Part shown: one piece after another, positions 1-7,970 of the stretch
How the letters are laid out: every line of letters begins with the position of its first letter
Numbering within the stretch: the first letter of the stretch is position 1
Assembly: GCF_003991585.1 (NCBI RefSeq)
Contig: NZ_PQSP01000011.1
Coordinates: 1 to 64,000, forward strand
Length of the DNA: 64,000 nucleotides
Source: Saezia sanguinis
Lineage (GTDB): Bacteria; Pseudomonadota; Gammaproteobacteria; Burkholderiales; Burkholderiaceae_C
Reading direction: 5' to 3'
Program-made: the position numbers and the translations under genes
Notes under the pieces: generated by a model
Told to the model about the DNA's origin: nothing
Databases searched by the model: none
What the model saw: only the letters and a program-made list of their open reading frames with translations

Positions 1-77
1 GTCTTGCCGTGGTCTACGTGCCCAATCGTGCCCACGTTCACGTGGGGCTTCGTACGCTCAAACTTGCCTTTCGCCAT
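1..77 (-). CDS. tuf: Elongation factor Tu, 5' end only (runs off window)
   Basis: The first 25 codons of EF-Tu, the GTPase that carries aminoacyl-tRNA to the ribosome, read leftward off the window edge. The N-terminus MAKGKFERTKPHVNVGTIG is followed by the G1 phosphate-binding loop GHVDHGKT (residues 19-26), which is diagnostic. An AGGAG ribosome-binding site lies 8 nt before the ATG. Three tRNA genes on the same strand lie just upstream, the conserved tRNA-Tyr/Gly/Thr-tuf arrangement of many proteobacteria, so tuf is probably co-transcribed with them. Identity is certain; only the start is visible. Confidence 0.97.
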   Translation of the reverse strand, partial: MAKGKFERTKPHVNVGTIGHVDHGK

Positions 78-130
78 TTGTCAGAACTCCTGATTCGACT
101 GATCGATGCTAACGATACAACGGTTTAAAA

Positions 131-205
<75 letters not shown>

Positions 206-321
206 ATCAACACAGATTTGAACGCTCGAACATCGAAACCAGAACGCTCAAATCAGTATTGACCTTTGACTTTGTCCCCACACCCCGCAGAGCCAAAATC
301 CAAAAATGCCTTGCGAAAAGC

Positions 322-395
322 TGGAGCGGGTGAAGGGAATCGAACCCTCGTCTTAAGCTTGGAAGGCTTCGGCTCTACCATTGAGCTACACCCGC
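322..395 (-). tRNA. tRNA-Gly (TCC anticodon)
   Basis: A complete 74-nt tRNA on the minus strand ending in an encoded CCA. The acceptor arms are GCGGGTG and CACCCGC, the T-loop is GTTCGATT, and the anticodon loop CTTCCAA gives anticodon TCC. It is the middle gene of the three-tRNA cluster. Confidence 0.97.
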
Positions 396-463
396 CTGCA
401 TCTTTTACACTGGCTGAACTTGCCCAGCTGGCATTAACACCATCAAAACTCAACTCAAAATAC

Positions 464-547
464 TGGTGGAGGGGGCTGGATTCGAACCAGCGTAGGTTTC
501 CCGGCAGATTTACAGTCTGCTGCCATTAACCACTCGGCCACCCCTCC
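464..547 (-). tRNA. tRNA-Tyr (GTA anticodon)
   Basis: An 84-nt class II tRNA on the minus strand with a long variable arm and an encoded CCA. The acceptor arms are GGAGGGG and CCCCTCC, and the anticodon loop CTGTAAA gives anticodon GTA. It is the promoter-proximal tRNA of the cluster. Confidence 0.97.
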
Positions 548-567
548 AAAATAGAACTCGTAACTTT

Positions 568-596
568 ATCATAAGCATTCTGAAAACGCAAGTGAA
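568..596 (-). promoter_or_regulatory. Putative sigma-70 promoter of the tRNA-tuf operon
   Basis: Reading leftward, TTCACT (complement of 591-596) is separated by exactly 17 nt from TATGAT (complement of 568-573). This is close to the TTGACA-17-TATAAT consensus and sits about 20 nt before tRNA-Tyr. Prediction from sequence only. Confidence 0.6.
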
Positions 597-715
597 GCTC
601 TTTTTCGTCCAGAAAAAGCCCAAAACGCCTGCTTCACACTTATCAGCGTCTCACCTGTACCCCTTTACCTCGCGCCACAGGCGCTGCGCCTATAACTTCA
701 ATGTTAAGATCAACC

Positions 716-721
716 TATAAT
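716..721 (+). promoter_or_regulatory. -10 element of the YcfL-like gene
   Basis: A perfect TATAAT places a transcription start near 728. That lies downstream of the ATG at 724, so translation should begin at 751 rather than 724. No convincing -35 box is visible. Confidence 0.5.
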
Positions 722-750
722 GAATGAATGATATTCAAGAAGGCCCCACA

Positions 751-1137
751 ATGAATAACCGACTTTTTACCCGGATTCTTGCTGTTTTGGCGTTCAGCCT
801 GGCTGCATTGACCATCCAGGCACAAACAACGGCGGGAAATGACACGGCATCCAGAGTCAGTTTTCAGAATAACAATTCCAACGGGGTGACCGTTTCAGGT
901 TTGCAAAGCGTTTCTGCCAATAATAGATTGAATGCCCAGGCGCAATTAAGCAATACGACCGGCAACCACCGCCATGTATATTACCGGTTCCGCTGGCTGG
1001 ACAGCCAGGGCGCCCAGCTTGGGGGCGGCAGTTCATGGAAGCCCATTTTGTTAACGGGCAACCAGTCCCAAACCGTTAGAGAAGCCGCACCCTCAGCCAA
1101 TGCGGCAGATTTCCGCCTGGAAATCAATGTAGAGTAG
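751..1137 (+). CDS. YcfL-like (DUF1425) exported protein
   Basis: A 128-residue protein with an N-terminal signal peptide (NRLFTRILAVLAFSLAAL, probable cleavage after IQAQ). The mature part matches the YcfL/DUF1425 family: HVYYRFRWLDSQG, then SWKPILLTGNQ and a C-terminal NAADFRLEINVE. The start at 751 is chosen because AGAAGG precedes it and the -10 box at 716 makes the ATG at 724 too early. A second family member lies at 2992 in the lpoB operon. Unlike that copy, this one has no lipobox cysteine, so it is probably soluble in the periplasm. In enterobacteria ycfL neighbours lpoB; its biochemical role is unknown. Confidence 0.75.
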   Translation: MNNRLFTRILAVLAFSLAALTIQAQTTAGNDTASRVSFQNNNSNGVTVSGLQSVSANNRLNAQAQLSNTTGNHRHVYYRFRWLDSQGAQLGGGSSWKPILLTGNQSQTVREAAPSANAADFRLEINVE

Positions 1138-1492
1138 CATGCCGTCTTAAAGGGTCATGTTTTTGGACCAGACAAATTTGCCCCATCACGCGTGCGTATG
1201 CACTGGATGATTTCGGGCACGCCTGCATACATCCTTTATAAAGCATCACCCTCCCGTTTATGTACTGGTCAAAGCAACAAAGACCGGTCCATTTCAGACA
1301 CTGCAAAGGATTTACAGCGGCGTAAAATACGCATCCCAACCCATTCCGATGCATCCCATCGTGGCACAATGACTGCCGCATCTTATTTACATAACTTAAC
1401 ATTGCACCATTGTTCGTTTACATTTCTTTTGTAAACTGCTGTTGAAACAAATTCATACTTCCACGGCGTTATCACCTTATATTTGTGTTTAC
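1138..1492. other. Intergenic region with GTTTACA repeats
   Basis: A 355-nt spacer without a credible gene. The short ORFs in it lack ribosome-binding sites and recognisable sequence. It holds the inverted repeat at 1416-1436, and the same 7-mer GTTTACA recurs at 1487-1493 over the start codon of the next gene. I see no strong terminator after 1137. Confidence 0.5.
1416..1436. repeat. Inverted repeat GTTTACA-N7-TGTAAAC
   Basis: Two perfect 7-bp arms are separated by TTTCTTT, 57 nt before the proposed start of the COG3014-like lipoprotein gene. It could be an operator or a small hairpin; the regulator is unknown. Confidence 0.4.
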
Positions 1493-2950
1493 ATGCAGCA
1501 ACTGACAAGAACCTCTTTTCTTGTAAAACCGCTTACCGCCAAACAGTCATATTTTTGTAAATTGGCGTTTTTGCTGCTGGCAATGGCATTGCTTTGCGGC
1601 TGCACCCAGCTTCGCAGCCACAACGACTTGATGTCTCCCGTGATTTCAGCCCGTAACAACCACAGCACACATGCGGCCCTTAAATATTTGCAATCGGCCC
1701 TTTCCAGCGCAGAACAAAGCGAACTGCTTTATGAATTGGAATTAGGAGAGCTGCTCAGGGAAAGCCAGCAATACGAAGCCAGCACTCAGATATGGATGGA
1801 AGCCGACGAGCAGATCAGGGCATGGGAGCAAACCGCGATGTGGAGCCCGCGCAAGCTGTGGGCCTACCTGGGTGCATCCACCGTCAGCGAACGTTTTAAG
1901 CCTTATGAGGGGCAGGACTATGAAAAAACCTGGCTGCTTACCCGCATTGCATTAAACCATCTGGCTATGGACGACTGGGAGTCTGTGCGGGTTGACATTA
2001 AGCGCATGCATGAGCGCGAAGAGGTAATTGCCAATTTCCGCGCAGCCGAACTGGCCGCTGTACGGCATGAAGCGCAAAAAAACGGCTGGGATCTCACCGA
2101 TGAAGAGCTGGGTGGCTACCCGGTTGATTACGTCCATGCCCCTGAAGTGCTGGCGCTGCATAACAGCTACCAGAACGCGTTCAGCCACTATCTGGCAGGC
2201 TTTGTCTATGAAGCCTTGAATGAGCCCAGCCTTGCCGCCCCTGGGTATCGCAAAGCCATAGAACTCAGGCCAGACAGCCCTGTGCTGGAAGAAGGATTAC
2301 GCGGACTGGAAGCACGGCTGAAGCTGGCACACAGCACTCAGGCACAGGAAACCGATGTGCTGTTTATCGTTGAGTCCGGCGATGCGCCGGTGCGCGTCCC
2401 TGTTGAAGTAACGATTCCCGTGCCAATAGAAGACAGCGACGGTTATATCCACACCATTTTGGTACCGATTGCCTTTCCAACTGTGCGCCCGGCTGCCGTT
2501 CCTGAAGCGGGTACGGTGCGCCTGGGCCGTCATCTGTTCATGACCTCACCCGTCGTTGACCTCAACGCCATGGCCCGCCGCGCGTTGTACGATGAAATGC
2601 CCGGACTTCTTTTCCGGGGTATGACACGTGCCGCCTCCAAAGGTGCATTACAGTACTATGCCCATGAATACGGGGGGGAACTGCTTGGCCTGTTCAGCGC
2701 CGTTTTTTCTGTGGCCACAGAAAAAGCAGACGACCGCATCTGGCGCACATTGCCGGGAGCAGTTGCTATCGGACGTGGTTATCTGGCCCCTGGACAATAT
2801 CCGTTGATTGTTAACGGAACCCACACAGGGCAAACAATTGATATTCAGGGACGGTATGCCGTAGTTCCCATTCGGATCAACCGCCGGCAGGTTCTGGTTG
2901 GCAAAGTCGCAACATATGGCCACTTGCCATCCTCTGATGCAACGCCATGA
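1493..2950 (+). CDS. COG3014-like lipoprotein with helical repeats
   Basis: A 485-residue predicted outer-envelope lipoprotein. The signal peptide KLAFLLLAMALLCGC ends in the lipobox LCGC, with Cys37 as lipidated residue if translation starts at 1493. The body is rich in helical, TPR-like segments (LNHLAMDDWESVRVDIKRM, HYLAGFVYEALNEPSLAAP), followed by a beta-rich C-terminal part. It resembles the uncharacterised COG3014 family often found beside ycfL and lpoB. The downstream YcfL gene starts so close that the two are surely co-transcribed. The start is uncertain: no Shine-Dalgarno precedes 1493, and an in-frame TTG exists at 1442. The function is unknown; the neighbourhood suggests a link to peptidoglycan synthesis. 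Confidence 0.75.
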   Translation: MQQLTRTSFLVKPLTAKQSYFCKLAFLLLAMALLCGCTQLRSHNDLMSPVISARNNHSTHAALKYLQSALSSAEQSELLYELELGELLRESQQYEASTQIWMEADEQIRAWEQTAMWSPRKLWAYLGASTVSERFKPYEGQDYEKTWLLTRIALNHLAMDDWESVRVDIKRMHEREEVIANFRAAELAAVRHEAQKNGWDLTDEELGGYPVDYVHAPEVLALHNSYQNAFSHYLAGFVYEALNEPSLAAPGYRKAIELRPDSPVLEEGLRGLEARLKLAHSTQAQETDVLFIVESGDAPVRVPVEVTIPVPIEDSDGYIHTILVPIAFPTVRPAAVPEAGTVRLGRHLFMTSPVVDLNAMARRALYDEMPGLLFRGMTRAASKGALQYYAHEYGGELLGLFSAVFSVATEKADDRIWRTLPGAVAIGRGYLAPGQYPLIVNGTHTGQTIDIQGRYAVVPIRINRRQVLVGKVATYGHLPSSDATP

Positions 2951-2991
2951 CCATCATGAAACAGTCATACACTCAACCTAAGGAGATGATA

Positions 2992-3363
2992 ATGAAACGG
3001 TTCTTAATTCTTCTGGCCTGTGTTGCCGCTGCAGCATTGACCGCCGTTGGCTGCGCCAAAGATGAAATCACGCCCAAGCTGGCCTACCCCCAGACACACG
3101 GTGATAAAGGCGTGCGTGTAGTCAGCCTGCAGGCTTCGCGACAGGGCGATATTCTTACGGTACAGGCAGAACTGAAAAATACCAACAGCGCCAATGCACG
3201 CGCATATTATCGTTTCCGCTGGCTGGATGGTGAAGGCACCGTGATTGGCAGCAATGCATTGTGGAAACCCGTGCTGATCTATGGCAACCAAAGCATCTTT
3301 GTCAAAGACTCGGCGCCATCACCCAATGCATCGGATTACCGGCTGGAACTGAATGTGGAATAA
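2992..3363 (+). CDS. ycfL: YcfL-like (DUF1425) lipoprotein
   Basis: A 123-residue lipoprotein whose signal peptide ends in TAVGC (Cys21 lipidated). The domain signature YYRFRWLDGEG, LWKPVLIYGNQ and NASDYRLELNVE is shared with the protein at 751. The start at 2992 has AGGAG 6 nt upstream; earlier in-frame ATGs (2947 and 2956) lack one. It lies between the COG3014-like lipoprotein and LpoB, the order seen in other proteobacteria. It is thought to act in the outer envelope near the peptidoglycan synthase activator, but its function is not established. Confidence 0.8.
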   Translation: MKRFLILLACVAAAALTAVGCAKDEITPKLAYPQTHGDKGVRVVSLQASRQGDILTVQAELKNTNSANARAYYRFRWLDGEGTVIGSNALWKPVLIYGNQSIFVKDSAPSPNASDYRLELNVE

Positions 3364-3388
3364 TCATTTGAATTCAAGGAGTAACTTC

Positions 3389-4009
3389 ATGTTGAGACCC
3401 TCTTTTACTCTGGCGCTCGCCGTTGCAACTGCCACCATGATCACGGCCTGCGGCAGTAATAATTCACCGGTGGTCGGGCGCGGCCATGTGGGCTATGGCG
3501 ACCCTAAAGCGGTTGAAGTGGTCACCATCAACTTTGGTTCAACCGATCTGCAGATGATTTCGGAAAAAATGGTTTCCAGTCTGCTGACATCGGGCATCAT
3601 GCATGACCGTCCCACCATCACGGTTTCAACGCTGCGCAACAAAACCAGCGAGTACATTGACATGGGCAGCATCATGAACAGCATTCAGGCGCAACTGATT
3701 CAGTCCGGTCAGGTCAGGTTTGTGCGCTCCACCCAAGAGATGCAGGCAGCGGTTGACGAATTGACCCGCCAGAATGAAAGCGGCTATTACGACCCGAACA
3801 AAAGCGCTCCTATTGGCCGCATGATCGGAGCCCGCTATATGCTCGAAGGTGAGCTGACGAGCATCAACAAGGTTGATCGTGGGCGCGGCTGGTTTGAACG
3901 CGATATTGAGGATGTTTATTACAAGTTCACGCTCAAACTCATTGATACCGAACTGGGTACCATTGAGTGGATGGACGAACAGGAAATCCGTAAAACATCC
4001 TCACGCTAA
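3389..4009 (+). CDS. lpoB: Penicillin-binding protein activator LpoB-like lipoprotein
   Basis: A 206-residue lipoprotein with lipobox MITAC (Cys21). It has the LpoB core: ITVSTLRNKTSEYIDMGSIMNSI, then IQSGQVRFV and GARYMLEGELTSI, ending with WMDEQEIRK. In Escherichia coli, LpoB in the outer membrane stimulates the peptidoglycan synthase PBP1b. Whether the distant betaproteobacterial homologue has the same partner is inference. The start at 3389 follows AAGGAG by 7 nt. It is the last gene of the lipoprotein operon, just 25 nt after the YcfL gene, and is followed by a hairpin. Confidence 0.82.
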   Translation: MLRPSFTLALAVATATMITACGSNNSPVVGRGHVGYGDPKAVEVVTINFGSTDLQMISEKMVSSLLTSGIMHDRPTITVSTLRNKTSEYIDMGSIMNSIQAQLIQSGQVRFVRSTQEMQAAVDELTRQNESGYYDPNKSAPIGRMIGARYMLEGELTSINKVDRGRGWFERDIEDVYYKFTLKLIDTELGTIEWMDEQEIRKTSSR

Positions 4010-4042
4010 ACAACTCAGGTTTGTCCGTAAACTGTTTCATGG

Positions 4043-4067
4043 CCCCTGGAACTCCGACCTCCAGGGG
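4043..4067. terminator. Hairpin between convergent lpoB and ung
   Basis: A perfect 8-bp stem CCCCTGGA/TCCAGGGG with a 9-nt loop lies in the gap between two convergent genes. It lacks a clear U-tract on either side, so termination activity is uncertain. Confidence 0.45.
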
Positions 4068-4098
4068 ACAGCATTTGCCTGAAATACCTATAGCGCCA

Positions 4099-4845
4099 TT
4101 ACCATGCAATTTCGCTGCACTGGTGTTGCGCTAAAAAAGCATTGGCTGCACTGAAATGTCCGCATCCGATAAAAGGTACTGGCGGTTTGGTTGCAGACAG
4201 CGGGGAAGGGTGGTTGGCCTGCAACACAATGTGCTGTGTGCCTGGTATTTTTGCCGCATCTTCAATCAATGGCCGTTTGGCCTGTGCATGAGCGCCCCAC
4301 AACATGAATGCCACGGGCCGCTGTTGCCTCGCCACTGCTGCAATCAGTGCGTCGGTTAACACCTCCCAGCCTTTTTTGGCATGGCTTGCGGCCTGGCCAT
4401 TTTTCACTGTGAGCGTGGTGTTCAGCAACAGCACACCCTGCTTGGCCCAATGTACCAGCGATCCGCTTTGCGGTGGTGCAATATGCAGATCCCGCTGTAA
4501 TTCTTTAAAGATATTGCGCAAAGAGGGCGGAATTTTAACTCCTTCAGGTACAGAGAACGCCAGGCCTTCGGCCTGACCAGAGCCATGATACGGATCCTGC
4601 CCCAAAATCACCGCCCGCACCTGCTCCAGCGGCGTCAAGGCCAAAGCGCGCAACGGATTTGACGGGTAGACAATCTCTCCGGCCTTAACGTGTGCATCCA
4701 CAAACTGCACCAGTTTTTCCCCTTGAGAGGACTGCAAAAAATTCTCCGTCACCTCCCGCCAGTCCCCGACAACTTCGTCAAAAACATCGCGCAAAGGTCG
4801 CCCCAAGGTGTTATTCGGTAGCATCACTGCGTTTGCCCATTTCAT
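4099..4845 (-). CDS. ung: Uracil-DNA glycosylase
   Basis: A 248-residue family 1 uracil-DNA glycosylase, which removes uracil from DNA to start base-excision repair. Visible motifs are the water-activating loop GQDPYHG (residues 82-88, Asp84 catalytic), LLLNTTLTV (139-147) and the minor-groove loop HPSPLSA (212-218, catalytic His212). Length is slightly above the usual 220-230 because of the N-terminus. It is the last gene of a leftward block after trpC, with only 60 nt between them. No strong ribosome-binding site precedes the ATG at 4845; Met8 is an alternative start. Confidence 0.95.
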   Translation of the reverse strand: MKWANAVMLPNNTLGRPLRDVFDEVVGDWREVTENFLQSSQGEKLVQFVDAHVKAGEIVYPSNPLRALALTPLEQVRAVILGQDPYHGSGQAEGLAFSVPEGVKIPPSLRNIFKELQRDLHIAPPQSGSLVHWAKQGVLLLNTTLTVKNGQAASHAKKGWEVLTDALIAAVARQQRPVAFMLWGAHAQAKRPLIEDAAKIPGTQHIVLQANHPSPLSATKPPVPFIGCGHFSAANAFLAQHQCSEIAW

Positions 4846-4905
4846 TCAAACGATTATTGATTGACGCCATATGCACACAAAATTGCCCATATGCCCGTTT
4901 GCTCT

Positions 4906-5730
4906 TTATGCATTCCTGCCCAACACGTTGGCTTGATATTCATGCAGATACGCTGCCAACGCAACCCCTGGATCAGACTCACGCATGAATGCCTCACCAA
5001 TCAAAAAGCCATAAACCCCGCCAGTAGCCATCATGCGGCACATATCCGAAGCATTCAGTATGCCAGACTCGGTAATCACCAGGCGGTCATCCGGAACCTG
5101 AGGCAACAGGTTCAATGTGGTTTCAATAGAAACGTTGAAGCTGCGCAAGTCGCGGTTATTGATGCCAATGAGCGGCGTTTTAAGCTTCAATGCACGCTGC
5201 AATTCCTGTGCATCATGTACCTCCACCAAAACAGCCATTCCCAGCTCCATGGCACAGTTCTCCAAAACCTGGAGCTGCTCATCATCCAAACTGGCAACAA
5301 TCAGCAAAATCGCATCGGCTTGCATCGCGCGCGCCTGGTACACCTGATACACATCGAAAAGAAAATCTTTGCGCAGCACGGGCAGGTCGCATGCAGCGCG
5401 GGCCTGTTTCAAATACTCCGGTGAACCCTGAAAAAACTCCTGATCGGTCAGCACACTCAGACACGCCGCGCCATGTTGTGCATAGCTGGCTGCAATGGCC
5501 GCCGGATCAAAATCAGGGCGGATCACACCTTTGCTGGGGCTTGCCTTTTTTACTTCGGCAATCACTGCCGGTTGTTTGTTTTCAATGCGCTGGCGCAATG
5601 CGGCAACAAAGTCTCTCGGCTTCCCGGCCTGTTGTGCGGTATCGCGCATCTGCTGCAATGAACAAGTTGCTTTGGCCAGGGCTACTTCTTCGTGCTTGTG
5701 CGCCATGATTTTGCGCAAAATATCATCCAT
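4906..5730 (-). CDS. trpC: Indole-3-glycerol phosphate synthase
   Basis: A 274-residue monofunctional TrpC, a TIM barrel that closes carboxyphenylamino-deoxyribulose phosphate to indole-3-glycerol phosphate in tryptophan synthesis. Diagnostic segments are [14 protein letters not shown] (catalytic Lys), [29 protein letters not shown] and TESGI. AGGAG lies 7 nt before the ATG. It follows trpD by 24 nt and is clearly part of the trpG-trpD-trpC unit. The trpF activity is not fused to it. Confidence 0.96.
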   Translation of the reverse strand: MDDILRKIMAHKHEEVALAKATCSLQQMRDTAQQAGKPRDFVAALRQRIENKQPAVIAEVKKASPSKGVIRPDFDPAAIAASYAQHGAACLSVLTDQEFFQGSPEYLKQARAACDLPVLRKDFLFDVYQVYQARAMQADAILLIVASLDDEQLQVLENCAMELGMAVLVEVHDAQELQRALKLKTPLIGINNRDLRSFNVSIETTLNLLPQVPDDRLVITESGILNASDMCRMMATGGVYGFLIGEAFMRESDPGVALAAYLHEYQANVLGRNA

Positions 5731-5754
5731 GCAACCACTCCTGTGAAAACGCCA

Positions 5755-6798
5755 TTATGCCGCCAAAGCCTGCGTTGTTTTAACAAACCGCTGCATTTGC
5801 TCATACGCTTTACCGCTCTCCAGCGTCTGACGCGCCAGCGTAATCCCCTGTGCAATATCACTGACCACATTGGCCGTGTACAAAGCAACACCGGCATTAA
5901 AAATCACGATATTGCGAGATACCGTCAGTTCTTCCACACGCTCGTTGGCCAAAATGGCCGTCAGCATTTCGCGTGACTCCTGTGCTGTGGCCACTTTCAA
6001 TGAGCGGTTGCTTGCCATCGGCAAACCAAAGTCCTCCGGGTGAATGTTGTACTCACGCACCACACCATCTTTCAGCTCACCCACCATCGTTGAAGCGCCC
6101 AAAGAGACCTCATCCATACCATCCATGCCGTACACCACCATGGCATGCTCAGAGCCCAGGCGCTGCAGTACACGCGACAGAATCCCTACCAGATCCGGGT
6201 GAAACACACCCAGCACAATATTGGGCGCATCGGCCGGATTGGTCAGCGGCCCCAAAATGTTAAACATGGTACGCACGCCCATTTCCTTGCGTACGGCCGC
6301 AACATTTTTCATGGCCGGATGGTGATTGGGCGCATACATGAATCCGATACCCACCTGCTCTATGCACTGCGCAATGGCCTGTGGCTTGAGGTCGAGCCGT
6401 GCGCCCAGTGTTTCGATGACATCCGCGCTGCCGGATTTGCTGGAAACACCACGTCCACCATGCTTGCATATTCTGGCGCCTGCTGCCGCCGCAATGAACA
6501 TGGAGCAGGTGGATATATTGAAAGTCTGGGCGCCGTCCCCGCCCGTACCCACGATATCGACCAGATGCTGACGGTTTTCGACTTTAACCTTCAAAGCAAA
6601 TTCACGCATGACTTCGGCAGCTGCAGTGATTTCGCCAACCGATTCTTTTTTGACCCGCAGCCCGGTAATCAGCGCGGCCATCATCACCGGGGACATTTCT
6701 CCTTGCATGATCTGGCGCATCAGAATCAGCATTTCATCATGAAATATTTCCCGGTGTTCAATGGTTCGCTGCAGCGCTTCCTGTGCTGTAATCGTCAT
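5755..6798 (-). CDS. trpD: Anthranilate phosphoribosyltransferase
   Basis: A 347-residue enzyme that joins anthranilate to PRPP, the second step of tryptophan synthesis. The PRPP-binding loop GTGGDG is at 84-89, and [16 protein letters not shown] at 112-127 forms the anthranilate/PRPP site. AAGGAG precedes the ATG. Only 2 nt separate it from the trpG stop codon, so the two are translationally linked. Confidence 0.97.
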   Translation of the reverse strand: MTITAQEALQRTIEHREIFHDEMLILMRQIMQGEMSPVMMAALITGLRVKKESVGEITAAAEVMREFALKVKVENRQHLVDIVGTGGDGAQTFNISTCSMFIAAAAGARICKHGGRGVSSKSGSADVIETLGARLDLKPQAIAQCIEQVGIGFMYAPNHHPAMKNVAAVRKEMGVRTMFNILGPLTNPADAPNIVLGVFHPDLVGILSRVLQRLGSEHAMVVYGMDGMDEVSLGASTMVGELKDGVVREYNIHPEDFGLPMASNRSLKVATAQESREMLTAILANERVEELTVSRNIVIFNAGVALYTANVVSDIAQGITLARQTLESGKAYEQMQRFVKTTQALAA

Positions 6799-6800
6799 TT

Positions 6801-7403
6801 TTAAGCTCCTTGAATTGAATATGTATTGCGAATTTGCAGAAAATTTTTCAGCATGGCGTGACCATGTTCTGTCAAAACAGATTCGGGATGAAATTGCACC
6901 CCTTCCAGCGGCGCGTCTGCCGGCAATGACCGGTGTCGCACGCCCATGATTTCACCATCCTCTGATGTAGCTGTTACCGCTAGTTCTTCAGGCAGTGTGG
7001 CACGCTCAATCACTAATGAGTGATAACGTGTCACAGTGAACTGTTTGGGCAATCGGGCAAACACACCTTGCTCATCCGTTGTAATCACGTCTGTCTTGCC
7101 ATGCATCTGCTTTTGGGCCTGGATGATATTGCCGCCCAACGCAGCACCAATGCTCTGATGCCCCAGACACACGCCCAAAATAGGCAGTTGCCCCATGAAG
7201 TGCCGGATGGCAGCGACAGAAATACCTGCTTCTGCCGGGGAGCAGGGCCCTGGAGATACCACCAGATAATCCGGCTTTCTGGCTGCAATCTCGTGCAGTG
7301 TCACCTCATCGTTACGATACACTTCCACATTCTGGCCCAGCTCGCCAAAATACTGCACCAGGTTATAGGTAAACGAATCATAGTTATCGATCATCAACAA
7401 CAT
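6801..7403 (-). CDS. trpG: Anthranilate synthase component II, glutamine amidotransferase
   Basis: A 200-residue class I glutamine amidotransferase that delivers ammonia to TrpE. The triad is Cys79 in GVCLGHQ and His172/Glu174 in FHPES. The N-terminal [15 protein letters not shown] is typical. The start at 7403 is preferred over an in-frame ATG at 7430 because AGAGG lies 7 nt upstream and the family begins here. It is the first gene of trpGDC. Its usual partner trpE is 2.8 kb upstream, beyond an unrelated gene. Confidence 0.95.
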   Translation of the reverse strand: MLLMIDNYDSFTYNLVQYFGELGQNVEVYRNDEVTLHEIAARKPDYLVVSPGPCSPAEAGISVAAIRHFMGQLPILGVCLGHQSIGAALGGNIIQAQKQMHGKTDVITTDEQGVFARLPKQFTVTRYHSLVIERATLPEELAVTATSEDGEIMGVRHRSLPADAPLEGVQFHPESVLTEHGHAMLKNFLQIRNTYSIQGA

Positions 7404-7622
7404 AGAATGCCTCTTTTGTATGGGGCACATCGCGGATTAACCGCAATGGACCTGATCAATATCTGCCATAAACGCAGATTACAGGCTTAGCCCAAATTCA
7501 AACAACGGAAAGATAAAAGATGTGCCGGAAACGGCAACAGGAAGACATGACGCAGGCTTAACGCCAACGCCAAGAAGAGAAAAGGTCAAAAGAAGGCAAG
7601 TGTTTTACACGTAGCATGGGCA

Positions 7623-7640
7623 CAATTATGCACATAATTG
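7623..7640. repeat. Palindrome CAATTAT-GCAC-ATAATTG
   Basis: A perfect 7-bp inverted repeat around a 4-bp centre, 220 nt upstream of trpG. It could be an operator for trpGDC; no regulator can be named. Confidence 0.35.
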
Positions 7641-7907
7641 GCATGCAATGTAAAGTCCCTGGTTATTTGAGGGCATCTGCACATCTTGCCGAATAGGCAG
7701 CGCCGTAAATGATTTTAAATATGTGTAACCGCTGCGTATATGCTAAACCGAACACACTGGCAACAATGCTCAGCACAGCGCGTAGCCGGCAATCTGCCTC
7801 ACTCACACGCATGTGATTCAGCCTGAACAAGCTCGACTGCACCGAACAAGCAGGGCGCTATCGCCAATGACATTCATGGAAAATGAAATACCGCTTTTAC
7901 CAATAAC

Positions 7908-7931
7908 GATACGGCAGTAAACTGCCGTATC
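7908..7931 (-). terminator. Hairpin after the LysM-FecR gene
   Basis: A perfect 10-bp stem GATACGGCAG/CTGCCGTATC with a 4-nt loop starts 39 nt after the stop codon. There is no run of U after it, so it may terminate weakly or protect the 3' end. Confidence 0.5.
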
Positions 7932-7970
7932 ATCACGTTAGCCAACTCAAAAGATTTGTTTGCCAGGGCG

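Larger units (their letters stand above)
7404..7970. other. Spacer between the LysM-FecR gene and trpG
   Basis: A 567-nt gap with no credible coding sequence. On the minus strand it must contain the trpGDC promoter; TTGCCG-16-TATCTT near 7520-7550 is one weak candidate. It also holds an 18-bp palindrome (7623-7640) and the hairpin after the LysM-FecR gene (7908-7931). No Trp-rich leader ORF was found. Confidence 0.5.

Noticed and set aside
1192..1434. 80-codon ORF in the spacer before the COG3014-like gene
   Set aside because: No ribosome-binding site, low-complexity chance-like sequence, and it overlaps another random ORF on the other strand.
6145..6804. 219-codon ORF opposite trpD
   Set aside because: Antisense shadow of a well-conserved gene, with no family resemblance.
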